The translations under genes and the position numbers were made by a program. 52,988 nucleotides of DNA from Clostridiales bacterium (GTDB lineage Bacteria > Bacillota > Clostridia > Oscillospirales > Oscillospiraceae), in NCBI GenBank assembly GCA_021202775.1, contig JAJQCJ010000082.1:1-52988 (forward strand). Reading direction: 5' to 3'. Below are positions 32,635 through 40,792 of the stretch, piece after piece (the stretch's first letter is position 1; every line of letters begins with the position of its first letter). The notes below the pieces were generated by a model. The model ran no database searches and was not told where the DNA came from. It saw only the letters and a list, made by a program, of their open reading frames with translations.

Positions 32635-34404
32635 ATGGTCGATTTGAAAGCCAACCCCTACTACCTCTCTGACGAAGACATCAAGTGGGTGGAGGACACC
32701 ATCGCCTCCATGTCCGACGAGGAAAAGGTGGGCCAGCTGTTCTTCCAGCTGACGGAATCTCAGGACGAGGCCTATCTGAAAAAGCTGATGGAGAAATACC
32801 ATCTGGGCGGCTGCCGCTACAACGGTATGCCCGGCAAGAAGGTGCAGGAGCAGAACTACATCCTGCAAAGCTATGCCAAGGTGCCCATTTTCATCGCCTG
32901 CAACACCGAGGCCGGCGGCGACGGCGCCTGCTCGGACGGCACCGCCATCGGCTCTGGCGTGAAGATCGGCGCCACCGGCAAGGAGGAGTATGCCTACGCC
33001 CTGGGCAAGATGTCCAACGAGGAGGCGGCAGCCATCGGCTGCAACATGGCCTTCGCCCCGGTCTGCGACATCGCCTATAACTGGGAGAATACGGAGATCA
33101 TCACCCGCGCCTTCGGCAACGACCCGGAGCGGGTGGCCAAGATGAGCGCCGCCTATGTCCAGGGCGCCCACACCATCCCCGGCTTTGCCTGCGCCGCCAA
33201 GCACTTCCCCGGCAACGGCCAGGACTTCCGGGACGTCCACCTGTCCAACAACGTCAACTATTTTGACGTAGACCAGTGGGATTCCACCTATGGCCTGGTC
33301 TACAAGACCCTCATCGACAACGGGCTGGACGCCATCATGGCCGGCCACATCATGCTGCCCAAGTACGTTAAGGCCATTAACCCCGACCTGAAGGACGATG
33401 ACATGATGCCCGCCACCCTCAGCCCGGAGATCATGAAGGGGCTGCTGCGGGACAGGCTGGGCTTCAACGGCATGGTGGTCACCGACGCCTCCCATATGGT
33501 GGGCATGACCGACCGTATGACCCGGAAGGAAATGCTCCCCCGCTGCATCAACGCAGGCTGTGATATGTTCCTGTTCTTCAACGACCCGGATGAGGACTTC
33601 GGCACCATGCTGGCCGCCTACCAGGACGGCACCATCAGCGAGGCGCGGATGACGGAGGCCCTGACCCGCATTCTGGGCCTGAAGGCCCATCTGGGGATGC
33701 ACAAAAAGACAGTGGATGAGCTGGTTCCCTCCCTGGAGACGGTGGAGGCCACCCTGGGCAAGGCGGAGTACAAGGCCATGCACAAGGCCATCAGTGAGGA
33801 CGCCATCACCCTGGTGAAGTACAAGGACAAGGATGTGTTGCCCATCACGCCGGAGCGCTACAAGCGCATCATGATCGTCCACATCAAGGCAGCGGAGGGC
33901 GGCATGAGCGTCCTGATGAAGCTGCTGGGTGCGCCTCCCAAAAAGAGCGCCGCCGAGGTGCTGCGGGACAAGCTCATCGAGAAGGGCTTCGACGCCTTTA
34001 TCTATGAAAGCCCCATCGACAAGATCAAGAAGCAGATCGAGGCAGGAGAGCAGCCCAGCCTGAACATTTACTTTGCAGGCAAGAACGCCATTGCCGACTT
34101 TGTCAGCGGCCAGGATCTGATCATCTCCCTCTGCGACGTGTCCAGCGGGCGGCCGGTGTTCGGCCTGTCCAAGGGCGGCGGCGAGATCCCCTGGTATGTG
34201 TTCGAGCTGCCTGTGGTGGCCGTGGGCTGCGGCCAGCCCACCATGCTGGCGGATATCCCCCAGGCCCGCACCTATATCAACACCTACGACGCCAGCAGCG
34301 ACACCTTCGACGCCCTCATCGACGACCTGATGACCGGGCCGGAGGCCTTCAAGGGCAGCGACCCCATCGACAGCTTCTGCGGGCTGTTTGACGCGCGGCT
34401 GTAA
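32635..34404 (+). CDS. Glycoside hydrolase family 3, beta-N-acetylhexosaminidase-like
   Basis: 589 residues, no signal peptide, so probably intracellular. The N-terminal TIM-barrel has KHFPGNGQDFRDVHLSN (the NagZ-type loop with an Asp-x-His dyad) and GMVVTDASHMVGM (candidate nucleophile Asp). The C-terminal part (about 400-589) is an alpha/beta domain ending LCDVSSGRPVFGLSKGGG and FELPVVAVGCGQPTML. The His of the usual KHFPGHG is replaced by Asn. Start ATG 32635 follows GAAAGGAG. Likely function: trimming of N-acetylhexosamine or related beta-glycosides; substrate uncertain. Confidence 0.85.
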   Translation: MVDLKANPYYLSDEDIKWVEDTIASMSDEEKVGQLFFQLTESQDEAYLKKLMEKYHLGGCRYNGMPGKKVQEQNYILQSYAKVPIFIACNTEAGGDGACSDGTAIGSGVKIGATGKEEYAYALGKMSNEEAAAIGCNMAFAPVCDIAYNWENTEIITRAFGNDPERVAKMSAAYVQGAHTIPGFACAAKHFPGNGQDFRDVHLSNNVNYFDVDQWDSTYGLVYKTLIDNGLDAIMAGHIMLPKYVKAINPDLKDDDMMPATLSPEIMKGLLRDRLGFNGMVVTDASHMVGMTDRMTRKEMLPRCINAGCDMFLFFNDPDEDFGTMLAAYQDGTISEARMTEALTRILGLKAHLGMHKKTVDELVPSLETVEATLGKAEYKAMHKAISEDAITLVKYKDKDVLPITPERYKRIMIVHIKAAEGGMSVLMKLLGAPPKKSAAEVLRDKLIEKGFDAFIYESPIDKIKKQIEAGEQPSLNIYFAGKNAIADFVSGQDLIISLCDVSSGRPVFGLSKGGGEIPWYVFELPVVAVGCGQPTMLADIPQARTYINTYDASSDTFDALIDDLMTGPEAFKGSDPIDSFCGLFDARL

Positions 34405-34460
34405 GGACGATTCAGTTCTCCCAATATTCGCCCGGCATTAGCTCTCCTTGGATGAGGCAG

Positions 34461-34743
34461 GATAAAGGAAATACGTTTTGCCCTTGCCAGGGCGGGGCCT
34501 ACTTTTCTTGCTTCGCCAAGAAAAGTAGCAAAAGAAGGCGGCTCAGGAGGGGCCGCTGTGCGTCCCCTCCTAAGGGCCTCCCCTTTGTCCCACCGGCGGC
34601 TCCGCCTTGTCCCTCAATCAGGTGGTCTGTCAGGCAACAGACGATGTGACTTGTTACGCACCAAAGCTGCCGCCGATGGCGGCTGGCAACGATTGCTGCC
34701 TTGTCCCTCGCCTTCGGCGGGACGGGCGGCAATTTTATGGTCC
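34461..34743 (+). repeat. Structured dispersed repeat, copy 1
   Basis: About 283 bp similar to 38401-38680 in the same orientation. Shared blocks: a 13-nt start (GATAAAGGAAATA), a 49-bp identical core (34639-34687) and a 24-bp identical end (34715-34738). Hairpins: a 12-bp perfect stem (34499-34510 with 34517-34528), an 11-bp stem with one mismatch (34542-34552 with 34564-34574), GCCGCC/GGCGGC in the core and a 9-bp terminal stem (34692-34700 with 34725-34733) followed by TTTAT. It fills most of the gene-free gap between the GH3 gene and spoIVA. No transposase. Confidence 0.85.
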
Positions 34744-34824
34744 TTTGGTCGTGGAAATCTGACTGTCCCACCACGGTTTGCTTCTAACGAAAGGATAGAT
34801 TGCATCTTAAGTTAGCCAAAGATT

Positions 34825-34865
34825 ACGCCCCTCACAATGCGGCTTCGCCGCGCTGTGAGGGGCGT
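34825..34865 (-). terminator. Hairpin downstream of spoIVA
   Basis: A 12-bp perfect stem (34825-34836 with 34854-34865) with inner GCGGC/GCCGC pairs. The minus side continues AATCTTT, the plus side TTCGTTTTCC. Probable terminator of the sporulation operon, possibly in both directions. Confidence 0.7.
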
Positions 34866-34877
34866 TTCGTTTTCCTG

Positions 34878-36356
34878 TCACAGGATGATGCAGATCAGCC
34901 CGCCGCTGCCCTCGTTGATGATGCGCTCCAGCGTCTCCCGCAGCTTGCTGCGGGCATCCTCCGGCATCCGCATGAGCTTGCCCTGCAGGTCCTCGTTCAC
35001 CAGCTCGTGAAAGCTCTTGCCGAAGATGTTGGACTCCCAAATCTTCCGGGTGTCCCCCTCGAACTCGGACAGGAGGTAGTTGATCATCTCCTCCGACTGC
35101 TTCTCGCTGCCCACGATGGGGGAGATCACCGTCTCAATGTCCGCCCGCAGCATATGGATGGAGGGGGCGCTGGCCTTCAGTTTCACCCCGTAGCGCCCGC
35201 CCTGGCGGACGATCTCCGGCTCCTCCAGGCTCAGCTCGTCAATGGTGGGGATGACGATGCCGTAACCGCTCTCCCGCACGTCGGCTAGCGCCTGGGAAAC
35301 CTTGTCGTACTCCGCCTTCACCGCCGCCAGCTGGGTCAGCAGGTCCAGAAGGTCGCCGTCGTCCCCGATGGTGAAGCCGGACTGCTGGCTCAGGGTGGCG
35401 TAGAACAGGCTCCGGGGCACGGAGATCTGCACCTGCACCACGCCGGTACCCAGATTCAGCTGGGTCAGGCTGGCGCTGCTGACGGAGGGGCAGCTCTCCA
35501 GAGCGCTGACCGCCCCCTGCACGCTGCTGATGCGCCGGAGGGAGGCCCCCTGCTGGCGGATGGCGGTATATAGCTCCTCCTTGATGGGGTGGCTCACCGG
35601 CAGGGCGTCCACCCAGGGGGGCAGGAACAGGTCCATCTCCCGCAGGGGGAACTCATACAGCACCGCCCGGATGATGTTGGTGATATCCCGCTCCTCCAGC
35701 ATCAGGCAGTTCACCGCAAGGCAGGCCACCCCGTACCGGCTCTCGATGTCCGCCCGGATGGACTCCGCCCGGGGGGAGGTGGGCTCGTCGCTGTTGAGCA
35801 GCACCAGGAAGGGCTTTCCCAGCTCCTGCAGCTCCCGGATGGCCCGCTCCTCCGGCTCCAGATAGTCCTCCCGTGGAATCTCGGTGATGGTGCCGTCGGT
35901 GGTCACCACAATGCCGATGGTGGAGTGCTCCGCAATGACCTTCCGGGTGCCGATCTCCGCCGCCTCGGTCATGGGAATCTCGTGGTCGTACCAGGGGGTG
36001 GTGACCATCCGGGGCTGGTCGTCCTCCATCTGCCCCGCCGCCCCGTTCACCAGGTAGCCCACGCTGTCGATGAGCCGGACGGAGAAGTGGGCGCCACCCT
36101 CCAGCTCCAGCACCGCCGCCTCCTCCGGGATGAACTTGGGCTCCACCGTCATCACCGTCCGGCCGGAGCCGCTCTGGGGCAGCTCGTCCCTGGCCCGCTC
36201 CCGGCGGTACACGTTGTCGATGTTGGGGATCACCAGCGTCTCCATAAACCGCTTGATGAAGGTGGATTTCCCCGTCCGCACCGGCCCCACCACGCCGATG
36301 TAAATATCGCCGTCGGTGCGCCGGGCGATGTCCTCATACAGCTTTTCCGTTTCCAT
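34878..36356 (-). CDS. spoIVA: Stage IV sporulation protein A, coat basement ATPase
   Basis: Polymerises around the forespore on ATP hydrolysis and forms the platform for the spore coat. 492 residues, the usual size. Walker A GPVRTGKS (24-31), a TRAFAC-like GTPase fold with DSVGYLVNG and LLNSDEP, a middle domain, and the conserved C-terminus ending GGLICIIL, which contacts SpoVM in Bacillus. It lies 12 nt after sipL, whose product binds SpoIVA in Clostridioides. Mother-cell (sigma-E) expression is expected from the family; no promoter was identified between the two genes. Confidence 0.97.
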   Translation of the reverse strand: METEKLYEDIARRTDGDIYIGVVGPVRTGKSTFIKRFMETLVIPNIDNVYRRERARDELPQSGSGRTVMTVEPKFIPEEAAVLELEGGAHFSVRLIDSVGYLVNGAAGQMEDDQPRMVTTPWYDHEIPMTEAAEIGTRKVIAEHSTIGIVVTTDGTITEIPREDYLEPEERAIRELQELGKPFLVLLNSDEPTSPRAESIRADIESRYGVACLAVNCLMLEERDITNIIRAVLYEFPLREMDLFLPPWVDALPVSHPIKEELYTAIRQQGASLRRISSVQGAVSALESCPSVSSASLTQLNLGTGVVQVQISVPRSLFYATLSQQSGFTIGDDGDLLDLLTQLAAVKAEYDKVSQALADVRESGYGIVIPTIDELSLEEPEIVRQGGRYGVKLKASAPSIHMLRADIETVISPIVGSEKQSEEMINYLLSEFEGDTRKIWESNIFGKSFHELVNEDLQGKLMRMPEDARSKLRETLERIINEGSGGLICIIL

Positions 36357-36368
36357 ACTGCCCCTCCT

Positions 36369-37892
36369 TCACCGCTTCCGGGGAATCAGCAGCAGCTGCC
36401 CCGCCTGAGGCGTCTCCTCCTCCATGCCGTTGGCGTCCATGATCTCCTGCCGGGTGGTGGAGTAGGTCTTGGCGATCTGCCACAGGGTCTCCCCTGCCCC
36501 CACCTGCCGCAGTACAATGGAGGGCTGCCCCTCAGTGCTTCCCCCGCCGGTCTCCTCCACCGTCAGGGCCGTCACCACCAGGTCCGGCTGCCGCTCCAGC
36601 AGCATCAGGTGGAAGGCCACCGCCGCCCGCAGCTCCAGGCCGCCGCCGGTCTCCACTGCGTCCACCCGCTCCGGCAGCGCGGTGAAGCGGCACTCCGCCC
36701 CCTCCCCTGCCGGAACGCGCACCGTCACCGTCAGCTTCCGGGACAGGGCGTCATACCGCCCCTCGGCCTCCTGCCAGGTGACGCTCACAACGCATTGGGC
36801 GGAGAGGAGCAGCTGCCCCTCCTCCCGCACCGCGCTGTTTTCCGCGATGAGAAGGGCGGTATCGCAGATGCGGCGCACCTGGCCCACGGACTCCACCAGC
36901 GCCCGCTCCGACTGGTGCAGCACCTCCTGGCGCACCAGCTGGGACAGATAGACCCGCTCCACCCTGGGCTGGGTGGCATAACCGGTGCTGTAGGCATCGC
37001 TGAGGAGGGTCAGCTGCCGGGTCTCGCTGACGATGGCCTGGGCCAGCAGCTCCAAATCCAGCTCCAGCGTCCGCCCGTCCAGGGAGGGCCGGCTCAGGTT
37101 CCAGTCGGTCACCAGCAGCTCCAGCTGAAAGACCGCCTGCTCCGGCGCGGCGGGCACATCCAGCACCTGGGAGAGGGGCAGCTCAAACTCCGCCTCCTCC
37201 GTCTCCCCCTCCGGGGTGCGGTAGAGGAGCCGCACCGACGCGCCGCCCTTGAAGATCAGCTTTCCGCCAACCACCCGGGCCTCCCCGGAGAAGGGCTCGC
37301 AGCGAAGGCGCAGCACCTCGTCCATGTCCGGTTTGCTGCCGGGCAGCACCAGGTCGTCGGAGACGCTGAAGGCCCGCTGGGCGTACTCCAGGGCGAAGCA
37401 GCCCTCCCGCCGGGTCAGCAGCTGCTGGATTTTCCAGGTGTCCGGGTCGGCAACGCCGCAGGCCAGGGCGCAGCGCCGCGTCCGGCTGACCTGCACCTCG
37501 ATGGCGACCCCCACCCGCACCAGCACCTTCCGGGGGTTGACGGTGCGGGTCTCCGCGAAGGTCACTCTGGGCACGGCAAAGATGCCGCTGTCCGGGGTGA
37601 TGCCCTCCTGCTCCGCGGTGCAGCGGAAGTCCAGCTCCGTCTCCAGCGCCCGCAGCCCCTGCCAGTTCTCCGGCTGGTAGAGGATGCTGCACCGCACCGT
37701 CCCGCCCAGCAGCACCGTCCCCGCGTCCGCCTCCCGCTGCCGGAGGCAGACGTGGGCCTCGGTGTTCAGCACGGTGTCAATATCCGGGCAGGCGTCCGGC
37801 ACGATGGTCTCCAGCGTCTCCTCCCGGGTCAACACCGTTTCCAGCACCGTTTCACAGTATTGAAACCCGTTGTCATGTAATTCCAGTTCCAA
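36369..37892 (-). CDS. sipL: SipL, SpoIVA-interacting coat morphogenesis protein
   Basis: 507 residues. Two or more SPOCS/DUF3794 domains (for example ETIVPDACPDIDTVLNTEAH and DDLVLPGSKPDMDEVLRLRC) are followed by a C-terminal LysM domain (QVGAGETLWQIAKTYSTTRQ, about 460-505). In Clostridioides difficile the LysM domain of SipL binds SpoIVA. Start is TTG 37892, 8 nt after AAGGAG; the upstream TTG at 37919 lacks a site. A hairpin CCTGCGGC/GCCGCAGG (about 37908-37928) sits just before it. Adjacent to both spoVM and spoIVA. Confidence 0.92.
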   Translation of the reverse strand: MELELHDNGFQYCETVLETVLTREETLETIVPDACPDIDTVLNTEAHVCLRQREADAGTVLLGGTVRCSILYQPENWQGLRALETELDFRCTAEQEGITPDSGIFAVPRVTFAETRTVNPRKVLVRVGVAIEVQVSRTRRCALACGVADPDTWKIQQLLTRREGCFALEYAQRAFSVSDDLVLPGSKPDMDEVLRLRCEPFSGEARVVGGKLIFKGGASVRLLYRTPEGETEEAEFELPLSQVLDVPAAPEQAVFQLELLVTDWNLSRPSLDGRTLELDLELLAQAIVSETRQLTLLSDAYSTGYATQPRVERVYLSQLVRQEVLHQSERALVESVGQVRRICDTALLIAENSAVREEGQLLLSAQCVVSVTWQEAEGRYDALSRKLTVTVRVPAGEGAECRFTALPERVDAVETGGGLELRAAVAFHLMLLERQPDLVVTALTVEETGGGSTEGQPSIVLRQVGAGETLWQIAKTYSTTRQEIMDANGMEEETPQAGQLLLIPRKR

Positions 37893-38002
37893 GGCACAAT
37901 CTCCTTCCCCTGCGGCCAAAAGCCGCAGGACTGTTTATACAGGCGCAGCCCTCCGGCCGTGCCCGGTATAAGACATCCTATGCCCTGTCCCGGAAGGTTA
38001 TG

Positions 38003-38095
38003 TCACCCCGCTTCCTTCCTGACGTTCTTCATATGGAACAACCGGCGCAACAGGCCGGACAGCACCTTTGGCGAACGGATGATCACGATCTTCAC
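38003..38095 (-). CDS. spoVM: SpoVM-like amphipathic sporulation peptide
   Basis: A 30-residue peptide that should bind the convex forespore membrane and anchor SpoIVA. It begins MKIVIIRSPKVLSGLLRRLF, matching SpoVM in length, the MK start, Pro at position 9 followed by Lys, and the amphipathic helix; Bacillus SpoVM begins MKFYTIKLPKFLGGIVRA. Start GTG 38095 has GGAGGT 6 nt upstream. It lies in the same operon as sipL and spoIVA, which strongly supports the call. Too short for routine gene prediction. Confidence 0.85.
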   Translation of the reverse strand: MKIVIIRSPKVLSGLLRRLFHMKNVRKEAG

Positions 38096-38112
38096 ACTCT
38101 CACCTCCCCAGG

Positions 38113-38259
38113 CTACGGCCCCTTCATCCAGGTGACCCCTAAGACGATCAGCGCCACCCCGGTACAAAAGATGATGACGCTGACCGGCAGCACCATAGCC
38201 AGCAGCACACCAACCCCCAGCCCGATGAGGCACTGGCCCCATTTCTTACAGCGGCGCAA
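38113..38259 (-). CDS. Short membrane protein upstream of spoVM
   Basis: A 48-residue protein: a short basic N-terminus (RRCKKWGQ) followed by two hydrophobic stretches (LIGLGVGVLLAMVLP and VIIFCTGVALIVLGV) and WMKGP. Start TTG 38259 has GGGAGG 8 nt upstream. It ends 17 nt before spoVM. I do not recognise a family; the location suggests a sporulation membrane protein. The start is moderately sure, because a strong hairpin overlaps its ribosome site. Confidence 0.5.
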   Translation of the reverse strand: MRRCKKWGQCLIGLGVGVLLAMVLPVSVIIFCTGVALIVLGVTWMKGP

Positions 38260-38264
38260 GAAAA

Positions 38265-38308
38265 CCGCCTCCCCTCTTCCGCATGGTTCAATATACGAGG
38301 GGAGGCGG
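38265..38308 (-). promoter_or_regulatory. 12-bp inverted repeat covering a ribosome site, or terminator
   Basis: CCGCCTCCCCTC and GAGGGGAGGCGG (38265-38276 with 38297-38308) are perfect complements with a 20-nt loop. On the minus strand the 3' arm contains the GGGAGG of the 48-residue gene and is followed by TTTTCTTG. It may hide the ribosome site or act as a terminator. Confidence 0.6.
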
Positions 38309-38400
38309 CGAAATGTGCCAGGTGGATAGGATTTTGTGGGGGCAATCCCCCAGGGCAATGTCATCAAATGGAAGGGGGTTCCTTTCCTTAGGCAAGGATT

Positions 38401-38680
38401 GATAAAGGAAATAAGTGCTTGCCCTCCGGGCGGGCCCCATTTCTTGCTCCGCCAAGAAATGGGGGAAAGAAGGCGGCTTAGGGGGACGCTCGGGGCCTCG
38501 CTCCCCCCTAAGAACCCCTCTCCTATCCCGCTGGGGCTTCGCGCTGTTCAGCCCATAGGTGGTCTATCCCGTTAGAGACGATGTGACTTGTTACGCACCA
38601 AAGCTGCCGCCGATGGCGGCTGGCGGGGATTGCCGCCACATCCCAGCCTGACGGCGGGACGGGCGGCAATTTTATTGTCC
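38401..38680 (+). repeat. Structured dispersed repeat, copy 2
   Basis: Second copy of the element at 34461-34743. It keeps the 49-bp core (38576-38624) and the 24-bp end (38652-38675). Its stems are 38435-38446 with 38453-38464 (12 bp perfect), 38477-38485 with 38504-38512 (9 bp perfect) and 38629-38637 with 38662-38670 (9 bp perfect). The stems hold although many paired bases differ from copy 1. Together with the inverted repeat at 38265-38308 it fills the gene-free gap 38260-38743. Confidence 0.85.
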
Positions 38681-38743
38681 AACGACAGATAACATCTGCC
38701 TGAACCGCAAAGTCACAATTCCGAATCAAAAAGCGCAGTTTCT

Positions 38744-39181
38744 TTATCCTTCCACCATCTCAGCCTGGAAGAACAGCGCTTCCGTTACATTGAGAAAGGT
38801 ATCCTCCTCCTTGATGGCATGGGCTTCGCCCTTCCACCAGACCGTGTCCCGGTTGGCGGAGACAGCGACTGTTTCGCCGGTGGCCATGTCATAGGTAATG
38901 GTCACCAGCGGTTCGCCCTCTGCGTCCGCCTCCGAAAAGAGCTCGTATTTCAGGAATCCGGACAGTTGGATGGCAAGTTCGATGTCCTCCTCCCGGGTCA
39001 GCACCTTCTCCTCCTCTGTGACGGCCGGGTATGCAATCGTGACCTGCTGAACCTCCTCCGCGGCCGGTATGCCGATGAGGTACATCCCTTCCGACCCTAT
39101 CCTGTACGCCATGACAAACGCGGTGCCCAGCAGCGTGCCAACCAGAATACCCACCACTGTTTGAAGCCATCTTCTCTTCAT
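38744..39181 (-). CDS. Membrane-anchored hypothetical protein
   Basis: 145 residues. MKRRWLQTVVGILVGTLLG is an N-terminal anchor or signal peptide; the rest is a small acidic domain with segments LIGIPAAEEVQQVTIAYPAV, EDIELAIQLSGFLKYELF and VTITYDMATGETVAVS. No family recognised. GGAGGAGG precedes the ATG at 39181. It follows thiN by 22 nt and is probably the last gene of the housekeeping cluster. Confidence 0.65.
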   Translation of the reverse strand: MKRRWLQTVVGILVGTLLGTAFVMAYRIGSEGMYLIGIPAAEEVQQVTIAYPAVTEEEKVLTREEDIELAIQLSGFLKYELFSEADAEGEPLVTITYDMATGETVAVSANRDTVWWKGEAHAIKEEDTFLNVTEALFFQAEMVEG

Positions 39182-39203
39182 CTGCGTTTCCTCCTCCGAT
39201 TCC

Positions 39204-39845
39204 CTAAAACTGCGGCACGCTCCGCACCAGCAGGGCGCACCCCGCCCCAATGGAAAGTTCCGCCGGGCCGCCGGGCAGAATCTCATTGCTGACGGTCAGC
39301 GTCCCCCCTCTGGGGACATCCACCCCATCCAGCACATACTTCGTCCCGTGGATGGAGACGTTTTTCAGCACCCTGTCCAGGGGCAGCAGGCCCAGGTACC
39401 GGTAGGGCGGGTCGCTACGCACCACCGTCCGCCCGGCGGTGAGATAGCGAATCTCGTTCATCTCGTCCACCAGCAGACCCCGGCCTCCCCGGTCATGAAT
39501 CTGCTCCAGCAGGCAACAGTTGGACAGATAGTGGTCAAACCGTCCACCGGTGCAGCCGGTCAGCAGCAGCTCGTCACAGCCCAGCCGGAAGGCCAGCGAA
39601 ATGGCGGCCTCCAGGTCAGTGACGTCCTTCTCCTCCGGCAGCACCACCGACTCCAGCCCCTCCGGCCAGCCGCCGGAGTCGCCGTCCCCCACGTACCGGT
39701 CAGGGGTCAGCCCGGCGGCCTGGGCCTGCCGCCTGCCGCCGTCCGCCGCGATGACCCACTCCCCGCCCTGCAGGTAGCGGGTCAGAAAGCCCCAGTCTTT
39801 ACAGGGGGCGGAGCCGAAGATTACCGCTCGTTTGCTTGTTTTCAT
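39204..39845 (-). CDS. thiN: Thiamine pyrophosphokinase
   Basis: Transfers pyrophosphate from ATP to thiamine, making the cofactor TPP. 213 residues. N-terminal RAVIFGSAPCKDW, VIAADGGRRQAQAAGLTPD, VGDGDSGG and LPEEKDVTDLEAAI, then TGCTGGRFDHYLSN, are the TPK catalytic motifs. ATG 39845 was chosen because AGGAGG is 7 nt upstream. It follows rsgA as in other Firmicutes, although the rpe gene usually found between them is absent. Confidence 0.93.
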   Translation of the reverse strand: MKTSKRAVIFGSAPCKDWGFLTRYLQGGEWVIAADGGRRQAQAAGLTPDRYVGDGDSGGWPEGLESVVLPEEKDVTDLEAAISLAFRLGCDELLLTGCTGGRFDHYLSNCCLLEQIHDRGGRGLLVDEMNEIRYLTAGRTVVRSDPPYRYLGLLPLDRVLKNVSIHGTKYVLDGVDVPRGGTLTVSNEILPGGPAELSIGAGCALLVRSVPQF

Positions 39846-39867
39846 CCCTGTTCCTCCTGATGGAAAA

Positions 39868-39902
39868 CGCCATACAAATTGCTGCTGCGGACTTGTATGG
39901 CG
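39868..39902. terminator. Hairpin between rsgA and thiN
   Basis: CGCCATACAA and TTGTATGGCG (10 bp, 15-nt loop). It is followed by CTTTTTT on the plus strand and by TTTTCC on the minus strand. On the minus strand it could reduce read-through into thiN. Confidence 0.6.
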
Positions 39903-39907
39903 CTTTT

Positions 39908-40792
39908 TTAACGTTTTGTCTGTTCCCAGCTGTTGTGTTCCTTCGCCGTCTGGTACAGCCGCACATAGCTGTCGTGGCGGGAGCGGGAGATTTCCCCCGC
40001 CTTCACCGCCGCCAGGACGGCGCAGCCCTTTTCCTTCACATGGGCGCAGCCCACATACCGGCACTGGTCCAGGTAGGGCCGGAACTCCCGGAAGGCCCAG
40101 GCCAGCCGCTCTTTGTCCAGCAACTCCTCCGTCTCGGTGTCAAAGGCGGCAAAGCCCGGCGTGTCCGCGACGATGGCCCCGTTTTTCAGCCGGAACAGCT
40201 CCACATGGCGGGTGGTGTGCCGCCCCCGGCCCAGCTTCTCGCTGACCTCCCCGGTGGGGATGCCGAACGCCGGTTCCAGGGCGTTCAGCAGGGAGGATTT
40301 CCCCACGCCGGAGTTGCCGGTGAACACCACCGTCTTTCCCGCAATCAGCGCCCCCAGTTCAGGGACCCCCTCCCCGGTGCAGGCGCTGACCCGCAGGGTC
40401 TGGAAACCCGCCTGCCGGAACCGCTGATACAGCTCGTCACAGGGGTCCAGGTCGCACTTGTTCAGCACAACGATGGGCTCGCAGTCGTTCAGCTCGGCCA
40501 GGGCCGCCACCCGGTCAATGAGAAAGGGGTCAGTCACCGGGTTGACGTTGGCCCCGATCAGCACCATCTGGTCCATATTGGCCACCGCCGGACGCTGAAA
40601 GCAGTTGCGCCGCTCCAGGATTTTGTCCAGCCGGCCGCTGCCGGCCTCGGTGGGGGTGATCTCCACCCGGTCCCCCACCAGCGGAGAGACCTTTTCATAG
40701 CGGAGCTTCCCTCTGGCCCTGCACCGGTACACCTGCCCGTCACAGTCCACATCGTAGAAGCCGCTGAGCGCTTTTACTATCAGCCCCGTCAT
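39908..40792 (-). CDS. rsgA: Ribosome small-subunit biogenesis GTPase RsgA
   Basis: Circularly permuted GTPase that checks maturation of the 30S subunit. 294 residues. An OB-fold N-terminus is followed by NKCD (G4) before GNSGVGKSS (G1), then GRHTT and DTPG (G3), in the permuted order. A zinc knuckle CRYVGCAHVKEKGC ends the protein. Its ATG overlaps the pknB stop by 4 nt. Confidence 0.96.
   Translation of the reverse strand: MTGLIVKALSGFYDVDCDGQVYRCRARGKLRYEKVSPLVGDRVEITPTEAGSGRLDKILERRNCFQRPAVANMDQMVLIGANVNPVTDPFLIDRVAALAELNDCEPIVVLNKCDLDPCDELYQRFRQAGFQTLRVSACTGEGVPELGALIAGKTVVFTGNSGVGKSSLLNALEPAFGIPTGEVSEKLGRGRHTTRHVELFRLKNGAIVADTPGFAAFDTETEELLDKERLAWAFREFRPYLDQCRYVGCAHVKEKGCAVLAAVKAGEISRSRHDSYVRLYQTAKEHNSWEQTKR

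Noticed and set aside
34461-34743. Insertion sequence or transposase remnant
   Set aside because: No transposase-like coding sequence and no clear terminal inverted repeats or target duplication at the borders.
35589-37880. 763-codon plus-strand frame opposite spoIVA and sipL
   Set aside because: Runs across two genuine genes on the other strand and shows only His/Gly/Leu/Arg-rich filler sequence.
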